Shown: piece after piece, positions 12,514 through 22,218 of the stretch
Layout of the letters: each line of letters begins with the position of its first letter
How positions within the stretch are numbered: position 1 is the stretch's first letter
NCBI GenBank assembly: GCA_013423325.1
Contig: BLJB01000132.1
Location: forward strand, 190,315-254,314
Direction: 5' to 3'
Source of the DNA: Usnea hakonensis
Lineage: Eukaryota > Ascomycota > Lecanoromycetes > Lecanorales > Parmeliaceae
DNA length: 64,000 bases
Notes under the pieces: model-generated
Seen by the model: the letters and a program-made list of their open reading frames with translations, nothing else
Database searches by the model: none
Told to the model about the DNA's origin: nothing
Translations under genes and position numbers: made by a program

Positions 12514-12871
12514 CCCTAGTATACGTTCCTGGTATAGACTGTTGTGGTTTGGTCGAGAATCATCTTTTCTGAAGTCGAGTAAGGGAGTCTTAAGTCTTGC
12601 TCTAGGTAAACTACGCATGTTAGACTTTGATTTAGGCATTAACGCCGAGGTCTGCGTCAGAAGTCCCCCTTCCGAGAGTAGGGTCAAGGCTTGTCCCAGG
12701 ACCTTTGATGGGTTAAGGATAGTGCCAGGACTTTTGATGCAGACCTGTCTGTGTGTGCGTGAAGTCAATTATACTGCGGGACAGGCCAAAGGCCCAGAGC
12801 AGTCCACTCCCTCACTAGCTTTTAACTACATCTATCGTCCTCGAGTGGGCATCTCCCGTAGCCGTATTCAC

Positions 12872-12925
12872 GATAGATAGCACGTCCCCTGGGGCTCAAA
12901 GACGCGTGCAACAAGGCTATCTATC
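12872..12925. repeat. Inverted repeat with nested stems
   Basis: GATAGATAGC (12872-12881) pairs perfectly with GCTATCTATC (12916-12925). Inside lie CCCC/GGGG and GCACG/CGTGC complements, so the 54 bases could fold as a branched RNA or DNA hairpin. A CCGAAAGG tetraloop-like motif follows directly. Confidence 0.6.
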
Positions 12926-14486
12926 CCGAAAGGAAAACGTTTCAAAAAATCTTCCGGAGCCTAGGGACACTCTAGATATAGACAAAGGAGGGAGGCAGAC
13001 TATCGGCATTATACCAGCACTTGCCCCTATCTCTCCCCCGCCACGGTGTAATAGCTAGTATCCACCTCTTGAAGCCGAGTCGGTAGGGTTCCAGTATGCC
13101 CATTAGTCTCGTGTTATAGTCGTGGATCGAGATTCCGCTCGTTCAGACGACTCTTTGAGACACCCGCCCTGCCATAGCCCCTTACAGGAGAGCACCGACG
13201 CAGAGATCCTTCGAGGGATCAATGACAATTGCCTCTGTGGGATTCGAACCGACACGATCACTGCTGCATGTTGTGTCATCCACAGGGTAGCCTCAACGGT
13301 AGTACCGTAGCAGTGCTTGTCAGGCACTGCCGTCAGGCTTGATGCAGACCTCCGTACAATAAGTGCAATCCAGAAACTGGAAGACTCTGACTGGCGACGC
13401 CATACCTTGCTATGAAACCGTCATCAGCGTCAGAAGATTCGTTTCGCTCTCGTAGACCAGGAGATGAGGGAGGCTAACCGGCGTTGAGCCTTTTCATGCG
13501 GTAGGAAAGCATCGGTACATACGCAGGGATAATGGACCTGTTGAAACCGCCGTACATTCTGCTCAACTCATGTCCACTCATCCGAATACCACCCGGCATA
13601 AGACGAGGCTAAAGGTAGAAAATGCTCTAATCGGAGTCACCTTAATATTGAGAAATGCAAAATACGACCAGTGTGTCTCCTGTTGAAGACGATGGCCAGG
13701 TCGCTCGCTAGACCAAATACGCGGGAGACTGGAAGGCGGTATACGAAAAGTTTCGTACAAGAAGATTTCGTACAGAAAAGTTCCCTCACGTACGGGGTCG
13801 TTGGGACGATAGATGTAATCTCTATGCGTCTAGAAAGGAAAAATTCGTCACCTTCACAAGGCCCTCAATATTGAAAGATCAGATAGCCACCTGAATTTTG
13901 TTCCTTATGGCAGACGTGCTTCTGTTGACTTTCTGGATTGTCCGTTAAAAACAGCCGAAAAGATCTGTTGCCAAACATTACGCGACGGCCTTCGGGCAGC
14001 CCAAGTCATCTCTACCAGCCCCTTCCTGACAGTCTCCCGAGAAAGGAAGTCGGCACTAGGTCAGGTCTTCAGACCCTCTTTACTTTGCTCCACGTGATCC
14101 CAAGATCTCTGGGCGTTTGAGTAGGAACGAAAGTCTCGATTTCATGCAAGCATAACCTGATAGTACCATCTGTAAAGGTTACCTTAAGAGGTGAAAGACT
14201 CTGCTTTCAGCCTCTAGAACACCATCTATATCTTCTGGGGTTAGACTTGGACCGCAAGTCGTTGTCAAATAAGGGCCACCACAGACCTGCAGATCGACTG
14301 AAATGCAATTTCTCAGTTTCTGTTCTTAGATGACAGGGGGTCAAAGGCGACCCCATGGCGGGTCCCCGTTTTTGTAACTCTCGTGCGATGTTGTTGCTCG
14401 TCATGTTTCTCAGGATCCATCTACGTGCGGTCTTGACCACCGTTGAGAAATAAATCCCTACTTTATGTTAATGCGAGGCTGCCAGC

Positions 14487-15812
14487 TCAGAGCTTTGATG
14501 GTCCCTTCGGCCGTTCCAGAACCTTGGTCTGGTTTTTGTAATTTTTGAAAAGCTGCCGGACCGCCAGATCCAACATTACGTCTTCTGAACCACCAGGAAT
14601 ACGAGCTCCGGGCACCTCACGGTATATTCTCTCCGCAATCTCGCCCTTACCTGTTGTGGTGAATCCATTGCCTCCAAAGAGTAAGACAGCGCAGCGTGCG
14701 CATTCATCCAGCACAATTCCAGCCTGTGCTTTCGCCATGGCTGTCAATCCACCTAGTTCCGTATCCGCAGTCCTTTTTTCCAGCTTCGTCATTTGATAGA
14801 CAAATTGCTCCACCCAGGCCCATTGACTTTCCAATAACGCTCCAGCCTTTGCAAGTCTGTGCCTTACAACCGCTTGGTCCATCAATACCTTCCCAAATGC
14901 CTCTCTCTGCAAACAATACTCGAAAGCTGCACTCAATGCCACTCTCGCCTGTCTCGTAATGCCAATAGCGATCGTCAACCGTTCATGGTTGAAGTTTGTC
15001 ATTATATATTTCATACCCTGGCCTTCTTGACCGATGAGATTGGCAACGGGGACTTTGACATCCGAGAGCTCAATAAAGGTAGTGCCGCCAGTCAAATTCC
15101 CACTCACTTTTAGGCGCCGCATACTGACGCCGGGGTTATCAAGGAGAGGAACAACAACGAGTGACAAGCCGGCCGGCCCTGGACCAGATGTACGGACAGC
15201 CATTGTGCAGTAATGGGACCAAATCCCATTCGTAATCCACTTCTTGGTCCCATTAATCACATAATGTCTCCCATCCTCGGTCTTCTCAGCCGTAGTCTCA
15301 ATACCAGCCACGTCACTGCCCGCCCCGGGTTCGGTAATGGCAATGCAAGTCCTCTTTTTCCCCAGCAGTAGCTCGGGCAAGAATCTCTCCTGCAACTCTT
15401 GACTACCAAACTTCAGCAACGGAGGCACACCAAACGCCATGCCCGTCGTAAGACTTGCTCCCGGGCCCCCCAACCCACTCCGTGACATCTCATCGCAGAA
15501 GATTGCCGTATGGATGTAGTCCCACTCTTCCACTTTGACGACCCCGAGGATATCATGTACGCCCAACTGTTTCAGCCACTGGACGGGGAGTGGGGCCGGT
15601 AAACTCGGGATGAGCATGTTCGCCCCCGCAAACGTATGGAAGACATGCGGCGGAACCATCTCCTCGCGCTCCCACTCAAAAGCATGCTGATGGAGATTCT
15701 CGGTGACGAAGGCTCGGCACGCTTTCTGCCACTTGAGATGCGAAGGCGTATAGTAGGGCGACGGCAGCCCGCAGAGATACGGCGGTTCGGAAAAGGGGAT
15801 TGGTCGAGACAT
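14487..15812 (-). CDS. Acyl-CoA dehydrogenase, predicted peroxisomal
   Basis: Intronless, 441 aa, normal length for the family. The flavin/substrate signature TEPGAGSDVAGIET, KKWITNGIW, the C-terminal LFGGNGFTTTGKGEIAERIYRE and PGGSEDVMLDL segments are all present. Glu277 in FNHERL aligns with the catalytic base position of isovaleryl- and long-chain acyl-CoA dehydrogenases, while the medium-chain position is Gly in the GGSE motif. The protein ends in Ser-Lys-Leu, a type 1 peroxisomal targeting signal, and no mitochondrial presequence is evident. Filamentous fungi are known to have peroxisomal acyl-CoA dehydrogenases beside acyl-CoA oxidases. Chain-length or branched-chain preference cannot be read from sequence. 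Confidence 0.93.
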   Translation of the reverse strand: MSRPIPFSEPPYLCGLPSPYYTPSHLKWQKACRAFVTENLHQHAFEWEREEMVPPHVFHTFAGANMLIPSLPAPLPVQWLKQLGVHDILGVVKVEEWDYIHTAIFCDEMSRSGLGGPGASLTTGMAFGVPPLLKFGSQELQERFLPELLLGKKRTCIAITEPGAGSDVAGIETTAEKTEDGRHYVINGTKKWITNGIWSHYCTMAVRTSGPGPAGLSLVVVPLLDNPGVSMRRLKVSGNLTGGTTFIELSDVKVPVANLIGQEGQGMKYIMTNFNHERLTIAIGITRQARVALSAAFEYCLQREAFGKVLMDQAVVRHRLAKAGALLESQWAWVEQFVYQMTKLEKRTADTELGGLTAMAKAQAGIVLDECARCAVLLFGGNGFTTTGKGEIAERIYREVPGARIPGGSEDVMLDLAVRQLFKNYKNQTKVLERPKGPSKL

Positions 15813-16445
15813 GTGGCGATTTCAGGTTTTTTTTCCTTGAAAGCTCTATCGACATGTATTCACAATAGGCGCTTCTAGGAAGATGTGGGGGAAAGAACTA
15901 GAAAGGCTGACGGATGGGGTGCCGAGGTTGTATCGTACTCGTACTCCGTAAATTGTTTTAACAGCGTCGTTTGACATCATCGAGCATTCGCTCAATGATT
16001 TCATGTTCCATAAGATTCAGAGATCATGCTCACCTGTGCATGGCGAATAGTAGTAATCGTAGCGGCGTCGGTGTCGCAAGGAAAGGTTGAGTACACGAAA
16101 TTAGAATGGTTGAATATGCCTTTGCCTTTTTCGCCAATGCAACGACATCCAATCCGTAGCAATCTGTGGAATATGTCATACATCTCTGGTAGTTGGCTCA
16201 AGATTTTTCGGGATTTTGGTGCAGAACAGTAGTTACTCAATATCTATCGTGACAAGTATTCATACAGGCGTATTTGAACATAGCCAGGCATATGTGAGAC
16301 CTGGATACACACAGGATGTCAAAACACCAGAACGTATTGGCCAATCGACCAGGGTATCTTGCATGAAATGATCAATCCATCCAAAGAAATGTCACTCCTC
16401 TCATCAAGACAAAATAGGAAACCCTAAAGTTATCCGTGGAAGCGG
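15813..16445. other. Intergenic: upstream of the acyl-CoA dehydrogenase, downstream of the hydrolase
   Basis: 633 bases holding the dehydrogenase promoter and the hydrolase 3' region. One TACTCCGTA element lies near 15944. No gene seen. Confidence 0.55.
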
Positions 16446-19250
16446 TCATACCGCGTTCGTCGCTCTCTTATCCCTACCTCCTTTCCCTCTTACCACTCTG
16501 TTCCAATCAGACCATTCTTGTGCCATCTCCATCAGGACATTACCCATTATACCAGCTGAAGCCATCAACCCATGGCCTTCGCCTTGCAATATTCGGACTT
16601 CACATCTCCTCATTGTTTTGCCCAACCACTTGACGTTTTCCACAGGAACTCTGCTGTCCTTGCTACCATGGTGGATGACCACAGACCTAGTGATATCAAC
16701 GTACCTAAAGCCAATTGGCTGGCGCCGTTCGAGACAGACTAATAGATCAACAGCTGGATTGGCCCCAGTTGTTGCGACATTCCAGATAGCTTCTGTCAAT
16801 CGAGCATCATATATCGATCGCCGTTCTTTTTCAATCTGGGCGGTCGATATTTCATTTATCGGGGTCGAGACACGAGGACTAGGAGGTCGGTTCTCCTTGA
16901 AGAAACCTGCCATTTCGCTGCTGCGCATTTTGGGAGACAAAGAAGGATACTGCTCGCCATCATTTGCCATTTCTTGGATCTCGGGCGCCGTTGCTCCACC
17001 CAAAGCAGCGAAACTTTTACGCTTGTAGCGACGAGACGATTTCGGAAGGCTGGTGGTGACACTTGCGCTCGTAGTGCTGAGAAAACTTGAGTTCGCCGCT
17101 TTGAGAAACGTTGTGGGTAATGACCGTAGGAAACGTTGCGAGTAAGGAAGAGACTTTGCTGGCGAAGGCTCTTGCTGAGCACCGATGCTAGACATCTGAG
17201 ATGGCGGAATCCAAGGAGCGAGTAGATGTACTCGGCAACGGATATGTTGAGGCATCCGCAACGCCGTAGCTAAGGCATATATTGCCCCCGCAGAATGGGC
17301 CAAAATTGAGAACTTTTTGATATTCAGACATTGGCAAATCACACGCACATCATCGGGCCAGCCCAACGGTGTATCCAGCCCATCAGTGTGAGGCTCGCTG
17401 CCTCCAACGCCAGGACGATCAGGTGTCACAAGTCGAAGCTTCAGTGTGGATGCCAATTCATCGTAAAAAGCTGTGATGAACCTTGTCAGACCCATGCCGA
17501 CGCAACAGAAGATTACGGAACCTTCTGGATCTCCGACTTCAGAGAAAGATATCACCCGCCCTGTCTGTGGATCGCTAATCTTCTGTGACAGCTTGGAAGA
17601 CGAAAGGTAATCGTCGACGGCATCGCTTGCTACGTCAGTTTCGCGCCCCTGAAAAGACGTGCTACGTTTGGTCTCGAACAGATTGCTGGAAACCGTCCTC
17701 CATTTCTCCGTGGGGGCGGGACTCATAGGTCGAGAAAAGCGCTTCAAGAGACGAGACGTAGACCTCTGTGGTAAAGCAATAGACGACCTTCTGTCATCGA
17801 CTCGACGAGCGGTCGGAGTCATCATCGGGGTCACTGGCTTAGCTTCTACAGAGCTGGCTCGCGCCCCATTATCTCTAGTGATCCTTTGCGCAATTGCCGG
17901 TGCCGGGGCCCCCGGCTCAACGTCCTTCAAAGGTTCTAGTTGCTGGACCTCAGATGCGTTGCGCTTCCCTTCCGGTCCGAGGGCGTTGGAAGAGGTTGGT
18001 AGGGGAGCGACTAAGCCTGGAGACGATGCGAGGCTCTGATATGGCGGTTGCGAGGCAACAAAGAGCTCAGTCGGCGTCTCTGATGAGCTTCGCTCTCGTT
18101 CTAATTTCTGGTCCTTGAGCTCTTTGATTCTCCGACTTACCAAATCCCCTCTAAATTCATGGGGTATTTCCAAAAGCGCTTGGTCTGGATTCTCCAATAT
18201 CGGCTTGCCAGGCTCCATACTGCTGCTACTTTCAAATAATTGAGATATCCTTCTGTGACGCGATGGGCTCGATCGATGGCTATGGCGCATGGAAGAGTCG
18301 CGGGTGGGAATGTCGTCCTCGTTCGGGATGCTATGTTTCTTCTTGTAGCCGCTGAAGTCACCATGTATGTCTTCTGGATTCTGGTATGGTTTTTGCGAAG
18401 ACCCACTACTAGACTGCACGGATGATGCTCGAGCTGTTGTGTTTGGAGGCTCTGCCGCCACGCTTTTGCCGGCTGCTCTTTTCGACACCACCAATCTAAT
18501 TGGTCCGGGGGATTCGGGAGGTGTTTTCGCTCTTATAAGTCTTTCACGGGTGTGCTTCCCTTCAACCTCTGACTCCAATACAGCAAGACTGTTAAAATCG
18601 CAGAGAGAGTCCCTGGAAATTTTCAGGCCAGCGCTGGAACCAGCGAGACTATGGCTATTCAGGCTGTCACTACTGTCGAAATTGATGGTCGTGATTGAAG
18701 GTACTGGCTCGATACTCGGACTCCCAATGCTGTAAGCTCCTTCGGAATCACGAAGATTCGTCGACTCCTTCGCATTCTCCTCTAACGATCTGTCTAATGA
18801 AAGACGTCTGGGCGAGCAACACCTAAAGGACGAACGTTCGGATTGTAGAAACTTTCTTTCGCACGCATCGAAGTCTGTCGCCGATTCAAGGAGAGATGGT
18901 CGCCGCGAGTCGCCTAGAGGAATACAGCTGCTGGGTCCAGTGACTAAAGCAAGCTCGTGTTGCCATAGATGCGGGGACTGTGGTGTTGAGTGAGAACTAG
19001 CTACACTGGGCAGGGAGCCCAAGTGGTGTTCTACTGGCGATGAGATGGCAGACAGTGTCTCTATTAAGGACGAAATGACTTCTGCTGATGCAGGCTTGAC
19101 AACGACGTGATTTGATGATCGTTGCTTAGCATCGATGTGAGAGGCAATGGGAAGAGAACGTCTCTGTCGGCCTTGTTTAGATGTAGGTTTGAAGGCGGTC
19201 CTTGCAGAGGTTCTGTGCGGCATTGCTGGCCCGACAGCTGGGTCTAACAT
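16446..19250 (-). CDS. Large alpha/beta-hydrolase domain protein with long disordered N-terminus
   Basis: Intronless, 934 aa from the ATG at 19250 (an upstream GTG is not used). Residues 1 to about 560 are Ser/Pro/Arg-rich and show no fold; many SP/TP and RRxS sites suggest phosphorylation. The C-terminal 370 residues are an alpha/beta hydrolase: strand VIFCCVGMG, TPDRPGVGGSEP, nucleophile elbow AHSAGA (Ser653), Asp865 in GSKDSRVP and His893 in GEGHGLM give a full predicted triad. The elbow has Ala where Gly is usual. A Ser/Thr-rich insert (about 690-820) separates the core from the last strands. Substrate unknown. I recognise only the domain, not a named gene. Confidence 0.85.
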   Translation of the reverse strand: MLDPAVGPAMPHRTSARTAFKPTSKQGRQRRSLPIASHIDAKQRSSNHVVVKPASAEVISSLIETLSAISSPVEHHLGSLPSVASSHSTPQSPHLWQHELALVTGPSSCIPLGDSRRPSLLESATDFDACERKFLQSERSSFRCCSPRRLSLDRSLEENAKESTNLRDSEGAYSIGSPSIEPVPSITTINFDSSDSLNSHSLAGSSAGLKISRDSLCDFNSLAVLESEVEGKHTRERLIRAKTPPESPGPIRLVVSKRAAGKSVAAEPPNTTARASSVQSSSGSSQKPYQNPEDIHGDFSGYKKKHSIPNEDDIPTRDSSMRHSHRSSPSRHRRISQLFESSSSMEPGKPILENPDQALLEIPHEFRGDLVSRRIKELKDQKLERERSSSETPTELFVASQPPYQSLASSPGLVAPLPTSSNALGPEGKRNASEVQQLEPLKDVEPGAPAPAIAQRITRDNGARASSVEAKPVTPMMTPTARRVDDRRSSIALPQRSTSRLLKRFSRPMSPAPTEKWRTVSSNLFETKRSTSFQGRETDVASDAVDDYLSSSKLSQKISDPQTGRVISFSEVGDPEGSVIFCCVGMGLTRFITAFYDELASTLKLRLVTPDRPGVGGSEPHTDGLDTPLGWPDDVRVICQCLNIKKFSILAHSAGAIYALATALRMPQHIRCRVHLLAPWIPPSQMSSIGAQQEPSPAKSLPYSQRFLRSLPTTFLKAANSSFLSTTSASVTTSLPKSSRRYKRKSFAALGGATAPEIQEMANDGEQYPSLSPKMRSSEMAGFFKENRPPSPRVSTPINEISTAQIEKERRSIYDARLTEAIWNVATTGANPAVDLLVCLERRQPIGFRYVDITRSVVIHHGSKDSRVPVENVKWLGKTMRRCEVRILQGEGHGLMASAGIMGNVLMEMAQEWSDWNRVVRGKGGRDKRATNAV

Positions 19251-20316
19251 AGCGACCCTGCGGGTTGGCACGAGGGAACCAAGGGGACGGCAGGATCAGC
19301 GCATGGTTGGTATGCAAGAGCGGCTGATGGTCTGCTTGTCCGGCTGCTTAGGGAAGGTCAATGTCAATATCCGCCAATCTCCACCAGAGCATAGATGGCA
19401 GGTGATCTGGCAAGAAGTGTTCCGAACCTGAACACCTGCAGTCTACCAGCAGTATGCGAGCTAAAGGAGGTTTTAAAATTTTGGAAATTGCTCGCGCATG
19501 TAATGTGGGGGGCGGCCGGTTAGATTTGCATGTCGAGCGTATCTGAGACCTAATAATTCATGAGTCCTGAGAGGCTGAGGTAAGGAACGTAAGGAACGCA
19601 AGGTCAGTCCTTTAGAAGTTAGGGACCAACGATTATTATTATTAGTAGTAGCTGCAGATCATCTTCAAAGCACATGCAGGCAGATGCAAAATTCGAAGCA
19701 TGTCTGTCTCACTCAAGATTAGAAGTCAAAAGGTAAAAGGCCTATTCAAATTTTTCAAGGGATTATGATTTATGGTGGGGGCAAATGGTTTGACCGCCGT
19801 TGGAATCTGGATGCCAACTTGTTAAAGTAATTACCTTACTTATCTCGATACTAGTTCATGACGAATGCGTGTCATTTATTGTGCGATGCCAATTATAGCA
19901 AAGTGCAGACGCCACTGAAATGGCTTTTATCCTTAGAGTAAAGTAAGGAGTAATAACAGGGCCTACTATTCTACAGGCTACATGGCTTCCCGCATGTCGA
20001 CTGAGTGCATGAACCGAGGTTCTACTCTAAGGTAAAGGCCCATCTTCCATAGCCGGTCTACTACTCCTGTGTTTGAGTTGGACATCTCGTTCAAGGAATT
20101 GTTTGACGGTCCTAAAAAAGTATCCATTCATTAATCACGTACTCAATGCCTAGGTACCTAGGCCCGGGCGTACCGGGCACCGGGCTCCCGGGCTGGGGTC
20201 CGGGAAAGATAACCTCCAAGGCTCCAAGATGACATGCGTAGTAGCCTATCGAGCTTCCTTCTTCCACATACTCTACAAGAATTACTAGTCATGTACATTC
20301 ATCAACCTATGCGACA
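19251..20316. promoter_or_regulatory. Divergent intergenic region, hydrolase / fatty-acid-hydroxylase-like gene
   Basis: About 1.07 kb between opposed start codons. It holds AAGGAACG repeats (about 19582-19600), an ATT microsatellite (about 19633), TTACCTTACTTA near 19831 and, at 20148-20163, the 16-bp palindrome GCCTAGGTACCTAGGC followed by a very GC-rich CCGGGC-repeating tract to about 20205. No gene is supported. Confidence 0.55.
20148..20163. repeat. 16-bp perfect palindrome GCCTAGGTACCTAGGC
   Basis: Perfect dyad about 154 bases before the start codon of the gene at 20317. Shorter relatives occur at 29059-29070 (GTACCTAGGTAC) and about 55315 (ACCTAGGT). Confidence 0.8.
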
Positions 20317-21846
20317 ATGAATCTGCTCCCATTCACCCGCGAGCCGTCCGTGCTCGACAAAGTATGGATGGCCATCCAATATCCGTGGGACCTGTTCCGC
20401 AATCCCATACAAGCAGTGCTATCAATCCCCGCCCTATCTTTCCTTGTCATACCCGCCTTCTCCAGTTACAGCACTACCTTGAACCTTCTCTTCTTCACCA
20501 TGACCTGGGCGATATTGATTAAGACTAACAATCCTCTTCATGTGGAGATCCTTGGCACTTTTGGCATCCGACTACTCTTTTACATTCTCCCCTCGCTGGG
20601 TTTCCTAGCTTTTGATAGCGCTGCACCATCGCTAGCTGTGGGGATCAAGGAGTATGGAGATGCTGCGCTGCCAATGAGTGAGGAGAACGGGGGCAGGAAG
20701 GGCCGATGGTGGAAGGTTGCGCTTGTCAGCATAGGAAACGTTTTTCTCGGGGTTGCGATACAGACTGGAATTGAGCTTCTATTCACCCAAGTACTGCATC
20801 TCCAGAGCGTTTTGAAATTGAGCACTGGATTACCTATGCCATGGGGTATTGCCAAAGACTTGTTTCTCGGCCTCCTGCTTCGCGAGGTATGCTCTTAGAA
20901 TGGTGGAAAAGTGCGAAGACAAATGCCAATTGACAAGCTTTAGATGATGACCTATGCCGTCCATCGTTATGGTCTTCACTCTGAACAATCGCCCTTTACC
21001 AAAATGCACGCCAATTGGCAACATACAATCCCTACACCATTCTCCCTGGTTGCTCACTACGATCATCCTATTACCTACCTCATTCACGTGTTCCTACCAA
21101 CCTATTTGCCCGCTCTACTCTTCCGCTTTCACATTCTTACGTACCTTGTGTATCTTGCCGTTGTTTCGCTTGAAGAGACCTTCGCCTATAGCGGATACAA
21201 TATGCTTCCGAGTGCTTTCATTCTCGGTGGCATAGCGAGAAGGCAGGAAATGCATCTCGTACGTGGCAATGGCAATTACGGATGTTTTGGTTTGCTGGAC
21301 TTCGTGATGGGAACTAGCATCGGCGAGGATTTGGTAGATGACGTTATCGACGAAGCTGAGGAGAAACAAGTGGCGAAGAAAACAAGAAAAAAAGTAAAAG
21401 CGGCGGGGAAGAAGGTGCTGAAAAAAGCGCCAAAGAGGACAGTTGAGGAGGATGAGGAAGACGAAGACAAAGAAGAGGGAGAAGACCAAGACCAAGACCA
21501 AGACCAAGACCAAGACCAAGAAGAAGAGGAAGAAGATGAAGCACCTCCAAGGTCAAAGAGGAGTCTGAAGAAGAGCGGGAAGAAGGGAGCCGATACCCAC
21601 AAGGAAGATGCCAACGGAATGTCGCGGGAGCAAGAGGACGAAGGTCCCCTGAAAAGGCCGTCCAGAACACGAAGGGGTGAGAAGAGGAGCAGCGAGGAAG
21701 ATGCTGAAGCAGGAGGGCAGGACGAGGACCCCAAGGCTGAGGAGGAACAGCCGAGGTCGAAAGCAAGAGGTGTGACGAGGAAAGGTAGCCAGAAGAGCAA
21801 GGCCGCGAGCCGGTCAAGGAAGCGCAGCGAAGAGGACGATGAATGA
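20317..21846 (+). CDS. Fatty acid hydroxylase/sterol desaturase-superfamily membrane protein with charged C-terminal tail
   Basis: Exons 20317-20886 and 20944-21846 (57-nt intron, phase 0), 490 aa. Several hydrophobic segments lie in residues 30-290. Histidine box 1 is HRYGLH (197-202), box 2 HANWQH with AHYDHP (212-231), followed by SLEETFAYSGYNMLP. The expected third HxxHH box is RRQEMHLVRGNGNYG, so some metal-ligand histidines are missing; my recollection is that a fungal subfamily shares this. From about residue 325 the protein turns into a 165-residue Lys/Glu/Asp-rich tail with a (Asp-Gln)6 run made by a GACCAA hexanucleotide repeat (about 21485-21518). The fold implies di-iron oxidation of a lipid, but activity is uncertain. 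Confidence 0.8.
21484..21519 (+). repeat. Coding microsatellite (GACCAA)n
   Basis: Six tandem hexanucleotide units encode alternating Asp-Gln inside the tail of the hydroxylase-like protein. Unit length 6 keeps the frame when copies are gained or lost. Confidence 0.85.
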
Positions 21847-22218
21847 CAACTGGAGTGTTAGTGGTTGATCGACAAGCTGTACAGGTTGGATATTGGTCTT
21901 TGTTGTTGTTTTGTGGCTGACATTTGGTCTCGAGATACCCTTTTCTGTTTTTCGTAATTGACATGATCTCAGAATACATAGAGACGAAAGAGTCTTCATA
22001 TTCAGGCTTAGATTACTTCCGGCCTTTCACGTGCTCAGAAGCCTAGGCATAAAAACCATATTGAGCGATTTGGTTCAAACTTTCGGCTTAGTACAATTGG
22101 TCGCAGCAATTAGATGCCCCAGTGGTTGGTGACTCCATTTTGCTACATAGACTAGGATTGTTCAGGGAATACCTACCCTCATATTGCCATCGTCCTTCTC
22201 CAACCAGTTCCATTCCGA
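21847..22218. other. Intergenic, convergent 3' flanks of the hydroxylase-like gene and RPL6
   Basis: No supported gene or repeat seen. Confidence 0.6.

Larger units (their letters stand above)
12087..14486. other. 2.4 kb gene-free stretch with inverted repeats, possible insertion
   Basis: No open frame here resembles a protein and none has coding-like composition. The left part (12100-12530) is an ordinary upstream region with repeated AAGGTA/ACCTTA motifs and a 16-bp perfect palindrome at 12498-12513. From about 12530 to 14180 the sequence is full of short inverted repeats, including 10-bp arms at 12872-12881 and 12916-12925, a GGCTAAC/GTTGAGCC hairpin near 13472, and a TACGAA/TTCGTA hairpin near 13741. 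It also has a repeated TTGATGCAGACCT and a tRNA-T-arm-like box (13240-13250, minus strand). The 9-mer TACCTTAAG occurs at 12500 and 14180, near both ends. It may be a relic of a structured RNA or organellar insert; unproven. Confidence 0.4.

Noticed and set aside
13231..13330. Possible minus-strand tRNA (GGTTCGAATCC box at 13250-13240)
   Set aside because: The T-arm has a mismatch, the 3' acceptor AGAGGC finds only a partial 5' partner, and no regular D or anticodon arm folds. Noted only as part of the unusual stretch.
21115..21979. Several long antisense frames opposite the Lys/Glu/Asp tail
   Set aside because: They are mirror images of a low-complexity repeat (Ser/Leu/Val runs) with no motif.
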